From NCBI RefSeq assembly GCF_900106755.1, contig NZ_FNNN01000024.1, positions 1-64,000 of the forward strand: a DNA stretch of 64,000 nt. Direction: 5' to 3'. The stretch is from Bacteroides faecis MAJ27. GTDB taxonomy: Bacteria > Bacteroidota > Bacteroidia > Bacteroidales > Bacteroidaceae. The notes beneath the pieces are model-generated. The model was given only the letters and a program-made list of their open reading frames with translations, was not told the DNA's origin and searched no databases. The position numbers and the translations under genes are program-made. This document shows positions 25,795 to 35,583 of the stretch, one piece after another; position 1 is the stretch's first letter, and each line of letters begins with the position of its first letter.

Positions 25795-27633
25795 ATGACA
25801 ATGAAAAGTATACATTTAAAAACAGTTTTTTACTCTGTCCTGCTGTCCGCACTATTCCTGCATTCCTGCTCGCTGGAAGAGTACAACCCGGGCGCATTTA
25901 CCAATGAAACATTGGCTACCTCAACCGAGGGATACGAAACACTGATCAACCAGTGCTACTTCGCAATGGAAAGGTTTTACTACGGTGCCGCAGACTGGAT
26001 GTCGCTGACCGAAGGGGATACGGACCTCTGGACGTACAAGGCTAACCAATCGGCAAGCTACACCGAATGGTTCTGGTTTTTCGCCGGCACATCGCCCAAC
26101 ACGACCTACACCAATAACTGGTGGAACGGGACATATGACGGAATAGGTTCCTGCAACGAAGCCATCGCCTTAGGCGACAAGCCTCCCTACACCACAGAAG
26201 AGGAACGGAATGCGAAAATTGCCGAAGCCCGCTTCATGAGAGCTGTCTATTACTTCAACGCAGTGGAACAATTCGGAGGGGTAACCATGCTTACGGAACC
26301 GGAAACCAGCCTCAACTACTCTCCTGTCCGCACCGACCCGATGACTATCTACAAAGAAGTCATCCTGCCCGACCTGAGATTCGCATCCGAATGGCTGTCA
26401 ATCGGGAATCATGCCACGACTACCACTCCAACCAAGAAGGCCGCTCTCGGCTTTCTGGCAAAAGCCTGTCTGCAGACCTACGAGTATGGAAGCACGGAAT
26501 ACCTGCAGGAAGCTCTCGACGCAGCCTTGCAGCTGATCTCCGACTGCGAATCGGGTGGCGGGAAATACAACACTTATATGTATCCTACGTACAGTGAAGT
26601 ATTCGAAGAAAGCAATAACTGGGAAAACAAGGAAGCGCTTTGGAAACATCGCTGGTATGCAGGCACGGACGGACACGGTTCGAGCAACGGTAACTACAAG
26701 TTAAACCGCAATGACGAGTATTTCCTGTGTGACATCAATAAGTTCGGTGCCCGTGAAGACAATCAGGAGACACGACTGACATGGGAAGGCTCCGTCAGCG
26801 GCATCTTCATGCCTACGCAACACTTGCTGAATCTGTATGTACAGAATGACGGCACGTTAGACCCCAGATTCCACCAGTCATTCACTACCCAATGGAAGGC
26901 CAATAAAAGTTATACTTGGGACGAAAGTGCCGTACACATGTACGACAAAGACGAAACAGTTATCGGCAAAACTCTGAAGAAAGGTGATCCGGCCATTAAA
27001 TTTATCATGCCGCAGGATGCGGATTATTCTACGGAAAAACAGAATGAGCACAAGACCGACTATTTGTTGATTGATCACAACCATGTCTACAGTGATAGAA
27101 ACAACAATGTGAATATGAACTACTCGTATACAAATGTAACAGGGAATTACAAGAACGACGGTACCAGCGAGAATCTGTTCCGTTACTATTATCCGTCACT
27201 AAACAAGCACAACAGCAGTAACTATTACGTTGCAAACGCCTCCAAACAAAGAAACGGAAACTTAAACGCTACGTTTATCATGCGTATGGCGGAAGTCTAT
27301 CTGATTGCCGCAGAGGCTGACATTTATCTGAACGGAGGAGCGAATGCCGCCAAATACCTGAATAAGGTTCGCGAGCGTGCCGGAGCAAATCCGTTAACGG
27401 GCAACATGACGGTTCGTGACGTATTAGACGAAAGAGGACGCGAACTATGCGGTGAATATTGCCGCTTCTACGATTTGAAACGGACAGGGATGTTCAAGAG
27501 TTCCGATTATCTGAAAGATACTCACCCGGATCTCGCACGGTTCTTTGATCCGAATTATGCTTTACGTCCCATTTCTACGACCTTTACCGCTACCATTATT
27601 AATGGCAGCGAGTATCAGAATCCGGGATATTAA
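25795..27633 (+). CDS. SusD/RagB-family surface glycan-binding lipoprotein
   Basis: This 612-residue lipoprotein has signal peptide and lipobox ALFLHSC with Cys at about 25. The N-terminal helical region has the SusD_N layout (AKIAEARFMRAVYYFNAVEQFGG). The C-terminus carries FIMRMAEVYLIAAEADIYL and YLNKVRERAG, followed by ERGRELCGE, typical of RagB/SusD. It caps the SusC barrel encoded just upstream. The pair is a minimal transport locus without enzymes. Confidence 0.95.
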   Translation: MTMKSIHLKTVFYSVLLSALFLHSCSLEEYNPGAFTNETLATSTEGYETLINQCYFAMERFYYGAADWMSLTEGDTDLWTYKANQSASYTEWFWFFAGTSPNTTYTNNWWNGTYDGIGSCNEAIALGDKPPYTTEEERNAKIAEARFMRAVYYFNAVEQFGGVTMLTEPETSLNYSPVRTDPMTIYKEVILPDLRFASEWLSIGNHATTTTPTKKAALGFLAKACLQTYEYGSTEYLQEALDAALQLISDCESGGGKYNTYMYPTYSEVFEESNNWENKEALWKHRWYAGTDGHGSSNGNYKLNRNDEYFLCDINKFGAREDNQETRLTWEGSVSGIFMPTQHLLNLYVQNDGTLDPRFHQSFTTQWKANKSYTWDESAVHMYDKDETVIGKTLKKGDPAIKFIMPQDADYSTEKQNEHKTDYLLIDHNHVYSDRNNNVNMNYSYTNVTGNYKNDGTSENLFRYYYPSLNKHNSSNYYVANASKQRNGNLNATFIMRMAEVYLIAAEADIYLNGGANAAKYLNKVRERAGANPLTGNMTVRDVLDERGRELCGEYCRFYDLKRTGMFKSSDYLKDTHPDLARFFDPNYALRPISTTFTATIINGSEYQNPGY

Positions 27634-27645
27634 ATTATAATACCC

Positions 27646-27716
27646 ATATACCCAATCATTATCGGTACAATGATCCATATAGCCACACTATTGACTGTAC
27701 CAACGATTGGGTATAT
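27646..27716 (+). terminator. Large terminator-like palindrome after the first susD
   Basis: ATATACCCAATC (27646-27657) pairs with GATTGGGTATAT (27705-27716), followed by TTTTC. GGTACA and TGTACC pair inside it. It lies just after the stop at 27633 and separates the two susCD pairs. Confidence 0.6.
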
Positions 27717-27875
27717 TTTCCACACCTTTCCACATTTCCTCCACACCTCCTCCCAAATATCCATTTTTCAACTTCGCTGTTAATCTGTATCTTATCTTTT
27801 TAAGAAATTCTTTATACCCCATTGGTATACACTTTGTATCGACCTTACAACAAATGTGTTTTTAAATATAAAAGT

Positions 27876-30448
27876 ATGAAGATTAATCAAAGGTTAACAT
27901 TATGTTTTAGCTTACTGTTTAGTTTGTTGAGTATTTCGTATGCATCCGCTCAGCAACTGAACATATCGGGCGTTGTTATATCATCAGAGGATAATGAACC
28001 ACTTATCGGCGCCACCGTCAGTGTAAAGGGAAATCCCACCAAAGGAGTGATTACTGATATCAACGGTCAGTTTCAGTTGTCCGTTGAAGCCGGAACCAAG
28101 ATGCTGGTCGTATCTTACGTGGGAATGAAAACACAGGAAATACCGGAAAGGTACGTGTGGATTTGAACGTGTCAGGCGGTTTCTCTCATGCGGCTGTCGA
28201 CTTCCGCCCTACCTTGAATGGTGACCAACGTGAAGAACTTCTTTATGAAGGATTGCTGAATTATGCAACAGACAACGGTATGGAGTCTCCGGCTGAATAT
28301 GCCAGTTCCAATATCGGCACGTATGCGTATAAACCGGCTATGGGATACACGGACTGGCGAAAAGAACTGCTCCGCACCGCTACACATCAGAGTTATGAAG
28401 CTTCCGTCTCCGGCGGTAACGACCGTTCTACATTCTATGCCTCGCTCGGCTACAACAGTCAGGAAGGATTGGCCAAAAACTCCAGTCTGGACCGTTACTC
28501 TGCACGTTTGAACATGACGCAAAAAGTCGGCAAATACGGAGAAGTAGGAGCAAATATGATGTTCTCACAAATGAATCAGGAGATGAATGAAGAACGCGGA
28601 TCATCTATCAACCCTTTCCTGTGCGTAGCTATGACCATGACACCCTCCATGGTGGTACGTGATGAAGAAGGGAACTACGTAGGAGCTTATGACGGCACCA
28701 GCCTGAACCCGTTGCGTGATATATTGACCGATTACAACCGCGTGCGTATGACACGTATGTTTTCAACCGGTTACGCAGCGATAGAGCCGGTCAAAGGTCT
28801 CAAACTAAAGGAAACATTAAGCTATGATTATACCATCCAGAAGGATTCACGCTATTATAACCCTTTGAGTTCGGCTGGCCCTAAAAGCGGAAGCGATGCC
28901 CAGACAGCCAAAGGTTTTATTGAATACGGCAAACTGATTTCATCGACCTCCCTGAACTATGTGCATACTTTCGCCCACAAGCATCACCTGAATGTATTGG
29001 CAGCTTATGAAATAGAAAGTTACCAGACAGACCACGCTTCGGGTGAAAAGTCCAAACTGCCCAGTGATAAACTGACAGAACCGGATAATGCCGCCGTATT
29101 GAACAGTTTCAAGTCTGCCACTCAGGCCTATCGGATGATTTCATATCTTTCACGACTGAATTATGATTATGACGACCGCTACTACATTGCCGGAAGTTAC
29201 CGCCGGGACGGCAGTTCACGTCTTTCACCCAACAACCGTTGGGGTAATTTCTGGTCTGTATCGGGCATGTGGCATTTGGGCAACGAGAATTTTATGAAAG
29301 CCGTAAAACCGGTTCTGAGTGATGTCAAGATACGTGCTTCGTATGGTGTAAACGGAAATCAACCCGGCTCATACTATGGCTACAAAGGGCTATACAGTTA
29401 TGGCGAAAACTACATGGAGGCAGCCGGATCTTATGAATCGTCACAACCTAATGATTTGTTGACATGGGAAAAGAATTACAGTTTGAACCTGGGTATCGAC
29501 CTTTCATTTATTAACCGTATTTTCGCGAGTCTGGAATATTACAACCGGGATACCAAAGACTTGCTCTACAGCCTCCCCATCAGCGCCACTACCGGATTTA
29601 CCAGCTATTTGAGCAACATCGGACGCTTGAACAACAAGGGAATAGAATTTGAGTTGCGTACGCTGAACGTTGTTTCCAACGACTTTAACTGGACCAGTGT
29701 TTTCAACCTGAGCCATAACCGAAATAAGATTGTTTCACTCAACGGACTATTGGATCAAACGATTGAGGGAACATGGTTCATCCATAAAGTAGGTCTCCCC
29801 TATCATACGTTTTATGTAAAAGAGTTTGCCGGAGTAGACCCACAGACCGGTTATGCCCAATATTACCTGAACACTAAAAATGAGGACGGAAGCTACAATC
29901 GCGAACTTACCACCGACGCTGACAAAGCAGAATCCATTCCGTACAAAACAGCCACTCCCAAAGTATCGGGAGGATTCACCAATATTCTGAATTACAAATG
30001 GATAGACCTGACTTTTACGCTGACTTATTCATTGGGCGGCTACTCGTTCGACAAACTGGGAACTTATATTGAAAACGGCACTAGCTCCATCTATAGTTCA
30101 CGATACAACTTACCCGCATATATGATGAACCGTTGGCAGAATCCCGGAGATCAGACAGACATTCCCCGGTTTGTATATAACGAATCGGCTACTTCTACCA
30201 ACTCGTCCCGCTATATCCATAGTACCGATCATTTACGCCTGAAGAACTTTACACTCGGCTTCACACTGCCCAACCAGTGGACGCAAAAACTGATGATTGA
30301 CAAAGTACGCATATATTTCTCAGGAAACAACCTGCTGACCTGGGCCAAATGGAAACAGTATGACCCCGAAACACCCGTCAACGGCGAAGTCTTTTGTGAG
30401 GCTCCTGCTATGCGTACTTTCAGTTTCGGAGCACAATTATCATTCTAA
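27876..30448 (+). pseudogene. SusC-family transporter with internal deletion of the plug region
   Basis: The first frame (from the ATG at 27876) gives a normal signal peptide and carboxypeptidase-like domain (ISGVVISSEDNEPLIGATV) up to TQEIPERYVWI and a stop at 28166. A second frame picks up at about 28148 with GKVRVDLNVSGGF and runs as a normal SusC barrel to SFGAQLSF at 30448. Compared with the susC at 22696, about 145 residues are missing: the TonB box and most of the plug. The frame also shifts at the junction. As read, no functional transporter is made. Its susD partner remains intact 33 bp downstream. Confidence 0.85.
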
Positions 30449-30481
30449 CACACATGTCATTCTAACTAAATAAACAGCATA

Positions 30482-31975
30482 ATGAAACGAATTCATATAT
30501 ACATACTTACAGCAATGGTTTTGCTAAACAGTTCCTGCTCGGCAGACTGGTTAGACCTTAACACTACCAGTTCGGTAGAAACAGGACAGGCAATCGTAAC
30601 ACTGGACGATGCCCAAATCGCTCTGAACGGAATTTATCGTCTGGCATCCGGCCACAGCTACTACGGAGATAACTATTGGTATTACGGTGATTGCCGTGCC
30701 GCCGATGTACAGGCACGTATAACCAAAGGAGACGGAAAACGCGTATCTCCCTATTATGAATACAACGTGCTTGCTTCCGATAATCTGAATATTGTACTGC
30801 CCTGGAACACCGTTTATAAAGTAATACGACAGACGAATAATCTGATACAGAAAATTGAGTCGGGCAGTATTCAAAGCAGTGATACCAAAGAACTGAACCG
30901 CATTAAGTCCGAAGCGCTGGTCATGCGGGGACTTTCTCTCTTCAACCTGACCCGGTTGTTCGGAATGCCTTATACGAATGACAAGGGGGCTTCATTGGGA
31001 GTACCCATCGAAACCTCCCCGTCCGATCCCACGCATAAACCGTCACGCAATACTGTAGCACAATGCTACGAACAGGTAGTCAGTGACATGAGCAATGCAC
31101 TCTCCGGATTGACACAAGAGACATCCAATGGTTATATCAACTACTGGGCAGCTCAGGCATTACTATCGAGAGTCTATCTGAATATGGGTGAATATCAGAA
31201 AGCCTATGATGCCGCTACGGATGTTATCAATAACAATGGCGGACGTTACCAGCTTTACAGTTATGAGGAATATCCCAATGTATGGGGACAGGATTTCCAG
31301 TCGGAATCATTATTCGAACTCTACATCACTTTATCCGAACCCTCTGGAGGTACAGGCGGTGAGGGTGCTCCGATGGTTTATGCCAACGAAGCAACAATCG
31401 ACTGGAATAATCTGATCTTGTCGGAGGATTTTCTCAACCTGCTGAATGAAGATCCCAAGGATGTACGCCATTGCCTGACAAAGGAATCTGTTATAGAAAA
31501 CAACACCGGACTTCCGACTGCCGCCAGGCACGAGAAAGTCTATCTTGCCAAATTCCCCGGTAAGACCGGAGATGATCCCAAGACCAATAACATTTGCATC
31601 ATCCGCCTTTCCGAAGTCTATCTGAATGCGGCTGAAGCGGGACTGAAAAAAGGAACGAATCTTGAAGAGGCACAAAGTTATCTGAATGACATTATCAGCC
31701 GCCGTACCACGGATACGAGTCAACAAGTATCAACAGAGACTTTCACTCTGGACAGAATTCTTAAAGAACGCCGCAAGGAACTGGTTGGAGAAGGGGAAAT
31801 CTTCTATGACTACTTACGCAATGGCCTGGCTATTGAACGCAAAGGCAGTTGGCATCTTGAAACTCTGAAAGCATTTAACGCACAAAAGATAGAAGCTACC
31901 GATCTGAGAATAGCTCTGCCTATCCCGCAAAGTGAGATAGATGCCAATCCGAATATACAGCAGAATCCAAGATAA
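30482..31975 (+). CDS. SusD/RagB-family lipoprotein, partner of the broken susC
   Basis: This 497-residue lipoprotein has lipobox LLNSSC (Cys at about 20). It shows SEALVMRGLSLFNLTRLFGMP in the N-terminal half and IRLSEVYLNAAEAGL with ERRKELVGEGEIFYDYLR in the C-terminal half, all SusD/RagB hallmarks. The frame is intact from start to stop. With the upstream susC disrupted it may be on its way to loss, or serve another transporter. A strong terminator follows. Confidence 0.93.
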   Translation: MKRIHIYILTAMVLLNSSCSADWLDLNTTSSVETGQAIVTLDDAQIALNGIYRLASGHSYYGDNYWYYGDCRAADVQARITKGDGKRVSPYYEYNVLASDNLNIVLPWNTVYKVIRQTNNLIQKIESGSIQSSDTKELNRIKSEALVMRGLSLFNLTRLFGMPYTNDKGASLGVPIETSPSDPTHKPSRNTVAQCYEQVVSDMSNALSGLTQETSNGYINYWAAQALLSRVYLNMGEYQKAYDAATDVINNNGGRYQLYSYEEYPNVWGQDFQSESLFELYITLSEPSGGTGGEGAPMVYANEATIDWNNLILSEDFLNLLNEDPKDVRHCLTKESVIENNTGLPTAARHEKVYLAKFPGKTGDDPKTNNICIIRLSEVYLNAAEAGLKKGTNLEEAQSYLNDIISRRTTDTSQQVSTETFTLDRILKERRKELVGEGEIFYDYLRNGLAIERKGSWHLETLKAFNAQKIEATDLRIALPIPQSEIDANPNIQQNPR

Positions 31976-32050
31976 CCAACGTCTATTGATGTATATAATT
32001 TCCGGAATAAACTGGCTATATTCACATATTTAACCTGTCCCCCTGATATC

Positions 32051-32091
32051 AAAGAAGGTACATTTCATAAAAACTGAAATGTACCTTCTTT
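32051..32091 (+). terminator. Perfect 17-bp terminator hairpin after the second susD
   Basis: AAAGAAGGTACATTTCA (32051-32067) pairs perfectly with 32075-32091 around a 7-nt loop, with T's at the 3' end of the stem. Confidence 0.75.
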
Positions 32092-32177
32092 ACCATTCAA
32101 CACAGTCCTCACTCTCCCGCTTCTTTCCTCCTTAGTAAACGAATCGATAAAACAAAGCCCTTTTTCACCTGCATCTA

Positions 32178-32207
32178 TTGTGAGCAGAATTGTTTTTCCT
32201 ATTTTTG
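32178..32207 (+). promoter_or_regulatory. Promoter of the Crp/Fnr-family gene
   Basis: TTG at 32178-32180 and TATTTTTG at 32200-32207 are spaced 19 bp, matching the Bacteroides -33/-7 layout. The start codon follows 32 bp later. Confidence 0.55.
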
Positions 32208-32238
32208 CACTTGACAGAAAATTATTAAGGGCTACTTT

Positions 32239-32802
32239 ATGAGGAATATTATAGATAAGATGAACTCTTTGTATCCAATTTCGGATGAAACGATACAAAT
32301 ACTAAAAGAAAATACAGTATTATGTCATTTTCCAAAGAGACATCAACTGATAGAGGCTAACAAGTTTTGCAAATCGGCTTATTTTATAGAAGAAGGGATG
32401 ACCCGCTCTTTCTGGCTGGTAAACGGAGAAGAGATAACAACTTCTTTTGCATGTGAAGGGGCGATTGTCTTCAGTATGGATGAATTATATTATAATAAGA
32501 TGAGCGAAGAATTTGTGGAAACCCTTGAGGATGTTGTCGCATACAAAATATCACTGACGGATCTGCTCCGGTTGTTTGAAACCAATATCGAACTGGCAAA
32601 CTGGGGAAGAGTGATTCATCAAAACGAATACAGACGCCTGCACCGTTCGCACAAAGACCGCCTTACCCTGTCTGCTAAAGAAAGATATGAAGCATTCAAG
32701 CTTCAGTTTCCTCAAATGTGCCAGCGGATACAATTAGGATACATCGCCTCTTATCTGGGCATAACACTTTCAACACTCAGCCGCCTCAGAGCATACAAAT
32801 AA
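32239..32802 (+). CDS. Crp/Fnr-family transcriptional regulator
   Basis: This is a 187-residue protein. A cyclic-nucleotide-binding-fold domain (residues 20-115; AYFIEEGMTRSFWLVNGEE) is followed by the helix RLTLSAKERYEAFKLQFPQM and a C-terminal HTH (IASYLGITLSTLSRLRA). No Fe-S cysteine pattern is present. Such small Crp-like proteins are numerous in Bacteroides and their effectors are mostly unknown. The acyltransferase downstream on the same strand is a possible target. Confidence 0.88.
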   Translation: MRNIIDKMNSLYPISDETIQILKENTVLCHFPKRHQLIEANKFCKSAYFIEEGMTRSFWLVNGEEITTSFACEGAIVFSMDELYYNKMSEEFVETLEDVVAYKISLTDLLRLFETNIELANWGRVIHQNEYRRLHRSHKDRLTLSAKERYEAFKLQFPQMCQRIQLGYIASYLGITLSTLSRLRAYK

Positions 32803-32911
32803 TTCTCATACATGGTAAGATTTTGATGCAGGACAAATTTTTAAACCTATAAAATCCGTATTTTTGCGGCTTCTACAATGACTAATACTAATTTGAACAA
32901 TAATTTAAAAC

Positions 32912-34060
32912 ATGCAAAAAATCTCTTCTTCTGCCTTTGCAGACTCTAAACCCCATTACGTACTCCTTGACGGACTGCGAGGGGTTGCGGCCCTTCTGGT
33001 TATATGGTATCATGTATTTGAAGGCTTTGCCACAAGTCCCATCGATCAGAAATTCAATCATGGATATCTGGCTGTCGATTTCTTCTTTATTCTGTCGGGC
33101 TTCGTTATCGGCTATGCTTATGACGACCGTTGGAAAACAACGATGACCCAGAAAGAGTTCTTCAAACGCAGGTTAATCCGTCTGCATCCGATGGTTGTTA
33201 TGGGAGCCGTTTTAGGCGCTATTACATTTTGTATACAAGGCTGCGAGCAATGGGATGGCACCCGTGTTTCCATATCCATGGTCATGTTGGCCATGCTCCT
33301 CAATCTTTTCCTGATCCCGGCTGTTCCGGGTACAGGTCCCGAAGTCCGTGGAAACGGTGAGATGTATCCTTTGAATGGTCCCAGCTGGTCTTTGTTCTTC
33401 GAGTATATCGGTAATATTTTGTATGCCCTGTTTATTCGCCGACTGTCTACCAAAGCACTTACGATACTCGTTGTGATAGCAGGAATCGGATTGGCGTCCT
33501 TCTCGATATTCAATCTTTCCGGCAACTATCACTTAGGAGTAGGCTGGTCGATGATCGACTATAACCTGATCGGAGGTTTTCTACGCATGCTGTTTGCATT
33601 CTCTATCGGATTATTGATGTCACGCATCTTTAAACCTGTCCACATCAAAGGGGCTTTCTGGATGTGCAGCGTGGCAACTCTCGTTTTACTTTCCATGCCC
33701 TACGTTGGCGGTCACACTTCTCAGTGGATGAACGGCATTTACGATGCTGTATGCACCATTCTTATTTTCCCGCTACTGGTCTACCTGGGTGCTTCGGGAA
33801 AAACTACAGATAAAGGCACAGCCAAGATCTGTAAATTTCTGGGAGATATATCTTATCCGGTATACATCATCCACTATCCTTTCATGTATCTGTTCTATGC
33901 CTGGTTGTGGAGTAAAGAACCACATATTACTTTCTCCCAGTCCTGGCCGATAGCCCTGGTCGTGTTCTTCGGAAGCATCTTGCTGGCTTATCTTTGTCTG
34001 AAACTATATGATGAGCCTGTAAGAAAGTGGCTGAGCAAGAAGTTTCTGGCCAAAAAATAA
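32912..34060 (+). CDS. Acyltransferase-3 family membrane protein
   Basis: This is a 382-residue integral membrane protein. The N-terminal LLDGLRGVAALLVIWYHVFEG carries the family's DGLRG and WYH motifs. FFILSGFVIGYAY and FFKRRLIRLHPM follow, with about ten hydrophobic helices in all. Members O-acylate sugars of surface polysaccharides or other envelope molecules. It stands alone between its own promoter and a strong terminator, so its acceptor cannot be inferred. Confidence 0.93.
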   Translation: MQKISSSAFADSKPHYVLLDGLRGVAALLVIWYHVFEGFATSPIDQKFNHGYLAVDFFFILSGFVIGYAYDDRWKTTMTQKEFFKRRLIRLHPMVVMGAVLGAITFCIQGCEQWDGTRVSISMVMLAMLLNLFLIPAVPGTGPEVRGNGEMYPLNGPSWSLFFEYIGNILYALFIRRLSTKALTILVVIAGIGLASFSIFNLSGNYHLGVGWSMIDYNLIGGFLRMLFAFSIGLLMSRIFKPVHIKGAFWMCSVATLVLLSMPYVGGHTSQWMNGIYDAVCTILIFPLLVYLGASGKTTDKGTAKICKFLGDISYPVYIIHYPFMYLFYAWLWSKEPHITFSQSWPIALVVFFGSILLAYLCLKLYDEPVRKWLSKKFLAKK

Positions 34061-34090
34061 GAATAGTATCTTTTAAAAAGAAACAATCAT

Positions 34091-34126
34091 CTCACCTTGA
34101 TAAGAAAGAATGCTTATCAAGGTGAG
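34091..34126 (+). terminator. Terminator after the acyltransferase gene
   Basis: CTCACCTTGATAAG (34091-34104) pairs perfectly with CTTATCAAGGTGAG (34113-34126), followed by GGCTATTTTC. Confidence 0.75.
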
Positions 34127-34208
34127 GCTATTTTCTCATCTTTGGCAAAGTCCGACTAAAGAAAAATAGAAGGTAAATAACAATGGCAGTTTACTCAAAA
34201 CAAACAAT

Positions 34209-34244
34209 AAAAAAGAGCATTACACCATGCTTGATGCAATGCTC
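34209..34244 (-). terminator. Terminator of the DUF2582 gene
   Basis: On the reverse strand GAGCATT and AATGCTC (34215-34221 and 34238-34244) form a stem followed by TTTTTT, 27 bp after the stop of the gene at 34271. Confidence 0.65.
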
Positions 34245-34270
34245 CCCATTAAATCAATAAGTATTACGAA

Positions 34271-34495
34271 CTATCCAAAAGAGAAAGTCATATGACTTTC
34301 ATTATAAACCTCTACCAGTCCATTCTTGCGTTCAATAAACACTTTGTTTTCACGTGCCAGCCAACCGACTGCCAAAGCCGTGCTTTCTACACTAAGATTT
34401 ACTTTTCGGGCAAGTTCCGGGATGGAAATTCCATCGACTTCATTGAGAACATGCCAAATCTTTCCCGCGTTGACACCTACAATTTTCTTATCCAT
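34271..34495 (-). CDS. Winged-helix protein, DUF2582 family
   Basis: This 74-residue protein matches the small DUF2582 winged helix: AGKIWHVLNEVDGISIPELA (helices 1-2), VESTALAVGWLARENKV (recognition helix) and a wing FIERKNGLVEVY. Family members are widespread in Bacteroidales and of unknown target. Its start is preceded by about 370 bp of leader that contains the nested inverted repeats at 34.67-34.82 kb, an unusual leader for so small a gene. Confidence 0.85.
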   Translation of the reverse strand: MDKKIVGVNAGKIWHVLNEVDGISIPELARKVNLSVESTALAVGWLARENKVFIERKNGLVEVYNESHMTFSFG

Positions 34496-34667
34496 AGTAG
34501 TCTTTTTAGAATTAATACAAAAGGGAAACTAACTCGTCTAAGGGACAACGCTTTTTCACTATAAAACCCAAACTAAAGATCTTTTCATCTGTTTTGAATG
34601 TTATCTTGATTATCGAGGATAGGTATAAAAAAACGTGAGCCTTTTCTTCCCAAATGTAGCAACAGGA

Positions 34668-34818
34668 ACTACCAATCCCTACAACACAAATGAGAAGAAC
34701 GCCCACGCAAAGTATATGTATAATAAGCGTAGGCGTTCAGCCATTTTTACGTGTTGTAATATTTACCCCGAGGGTAAAGAAATTGGTAGTTTCGTTACTA
34801 CGTAAAAAAGCTGAACGC
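34668..34818. ncRNA. Nested multi-helix element, candidate structured RNA or repeat
   Basis: Four helices nest without clashes. AACTACCAAT (34667-34676) pairs with 34782-34791. TACAACAC (34680-34687) pairs with 34751-34758. GAACGCCCACGC (34697-34708) pairs with 34727-34738 with one mismatch. TTTACCC (34762-34768) pairs with GGGTAAA (34772-34778) over a CGA loop. A competing hairpin, 34733-34751 with 34801-34818, would break helices two and three. The strand is undecided. A reverse-strand -7 box (TATATTTG, 34870-34863) would make it the leader of the DUF2582 gene. It could instead be a dispersed DNA repeat. Confidence 0.5.
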
Positions 34819-34976
34819 TTTTCAATATTTAGTCTCAATGAACGCACCTTTCAACGGCTATACAAATATAGCAAAATTTTATATTAAAGATTACATTCGT
34901 CCTTTTTTTTTGCTTTGCGACTACTAATTTATCACATTTCTTAGCATTACAACTACAATAGAGTCTCTCTCCTCAT

Positions 34977-35040
34977 CAAATCTCCCTTCCACTTAAGCGC
35001 CCTATTTATTTGCCGGGTTCAAGAGGAAGGGAGAGATTTG
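34977..35040 (-). terminator. Terminator-like palindrome after the 101-residue gene
   Basis: CAAATCTCCCTTCC (34977-34990) pairs with GGAAGGGAGAGATTTG (35025-35040) with a 2-nt bulge. It begins 7 bp after the stop at 35047 in the direction of transcription. Confidence 0.5.
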
Positions 35041-35046
35041 CTAAAT

Positions 35047-35352
35047 TCAACCAACTACATTGTAAATGTACACTTCAGGGGCTGCCTGAAAGTAGGGCTT
35101 TAGTTCAACTACTACATCCTGATTAAACAAATCAGAGACTAAATACCCTTCGGCCTCTGTTGTAGAAGTAAAACCATGAAGTACCTGCACATCTTCCCCC
35201 CTTACAAGTAATTGCTTACTGACTGCACCGGATATTGTATCCAAAAACGGTTGACGATACTTTGTGTACACAGCTGCGGCAGCCGCACGATCGTTCTCAT
35301 TTACTTTAAGAGTTATTTCCAAATAAGCTCCCACAGTTTTTTCTGTTGCCAT
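35047..35352 (-). CDS. Conserved hypothetical protein
   Basis: This is a 101-residue soluble protein with no recognised domain. The alternating pattern (GAYLEITLKVNENDRAAAAAVY, then a long helix and a hydrophobic C-terminal strand VYIYNVV) suggests a small alpha/beta fold, perhaps of the dimeric alpha-beta barrel type. The start ATG at 35352 is clear. It stands divergent from the AraC gene at 35584, so the two may be functionally linked. That is inference from position only. Confidence 0.7.
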   Translation of the reverse strand: MATEKTVGAYLEITLKVNENDRAAAAAVYTKYRQPFLDTISGAVSKQLLVRGEDVQVLHGFTSTTEAEGYLVSDLFNQDVVVELKPYFQAAPEVYIYNVVG

Positions 35353-35504
35353 AATCTTTTGTTTTTAAATTAACACTGCAAAGTTAGAACTACCGGCATT
35401 GGTATTCAATGGGGTTTTAAGAAAATGAATGGTAAATTTGAGAAGGCTATTTCATACTTTCAAACTCACTTCCTTAATTTACCATTAAATATCTCTTTTT
35501 TACC

Positions 35505-35535
35505 ATTGACCTGACATAAAAACAACTTATCTTTG
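35505..35535 (+). promoter_or_regulatory. Promoter of the AraC-family gene at 35584
   Basis: ATTG at 35505-35508 and TATCTTTG at 35528-35535 are spaced 19 bp. The box overlaps the TTG at 35533 that would begin a longer frame, so the ATG at 35584 is the start. Confidence 0.65.
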
Positions 35536-35583
35536 CAAGCAAACTTATATCCATCAATTGTATTACTAATACCATATCCGCTA

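Noticed and set aside
22696..32000. Complete polysaccharide-utilisation loci with enzymes
   Set aside because: No glycoside hydrolase, lyase, sulfatase or dedicated sensor is encoded between the susCD pairs, so they are described as transport pairs only.
34690..34887. 65-residue reading frame through the nested inverted repeats
   Set aside because: The frame runs across paired helices and ends in AT-rich DNA. The pairing explains the sequence better than coding does.
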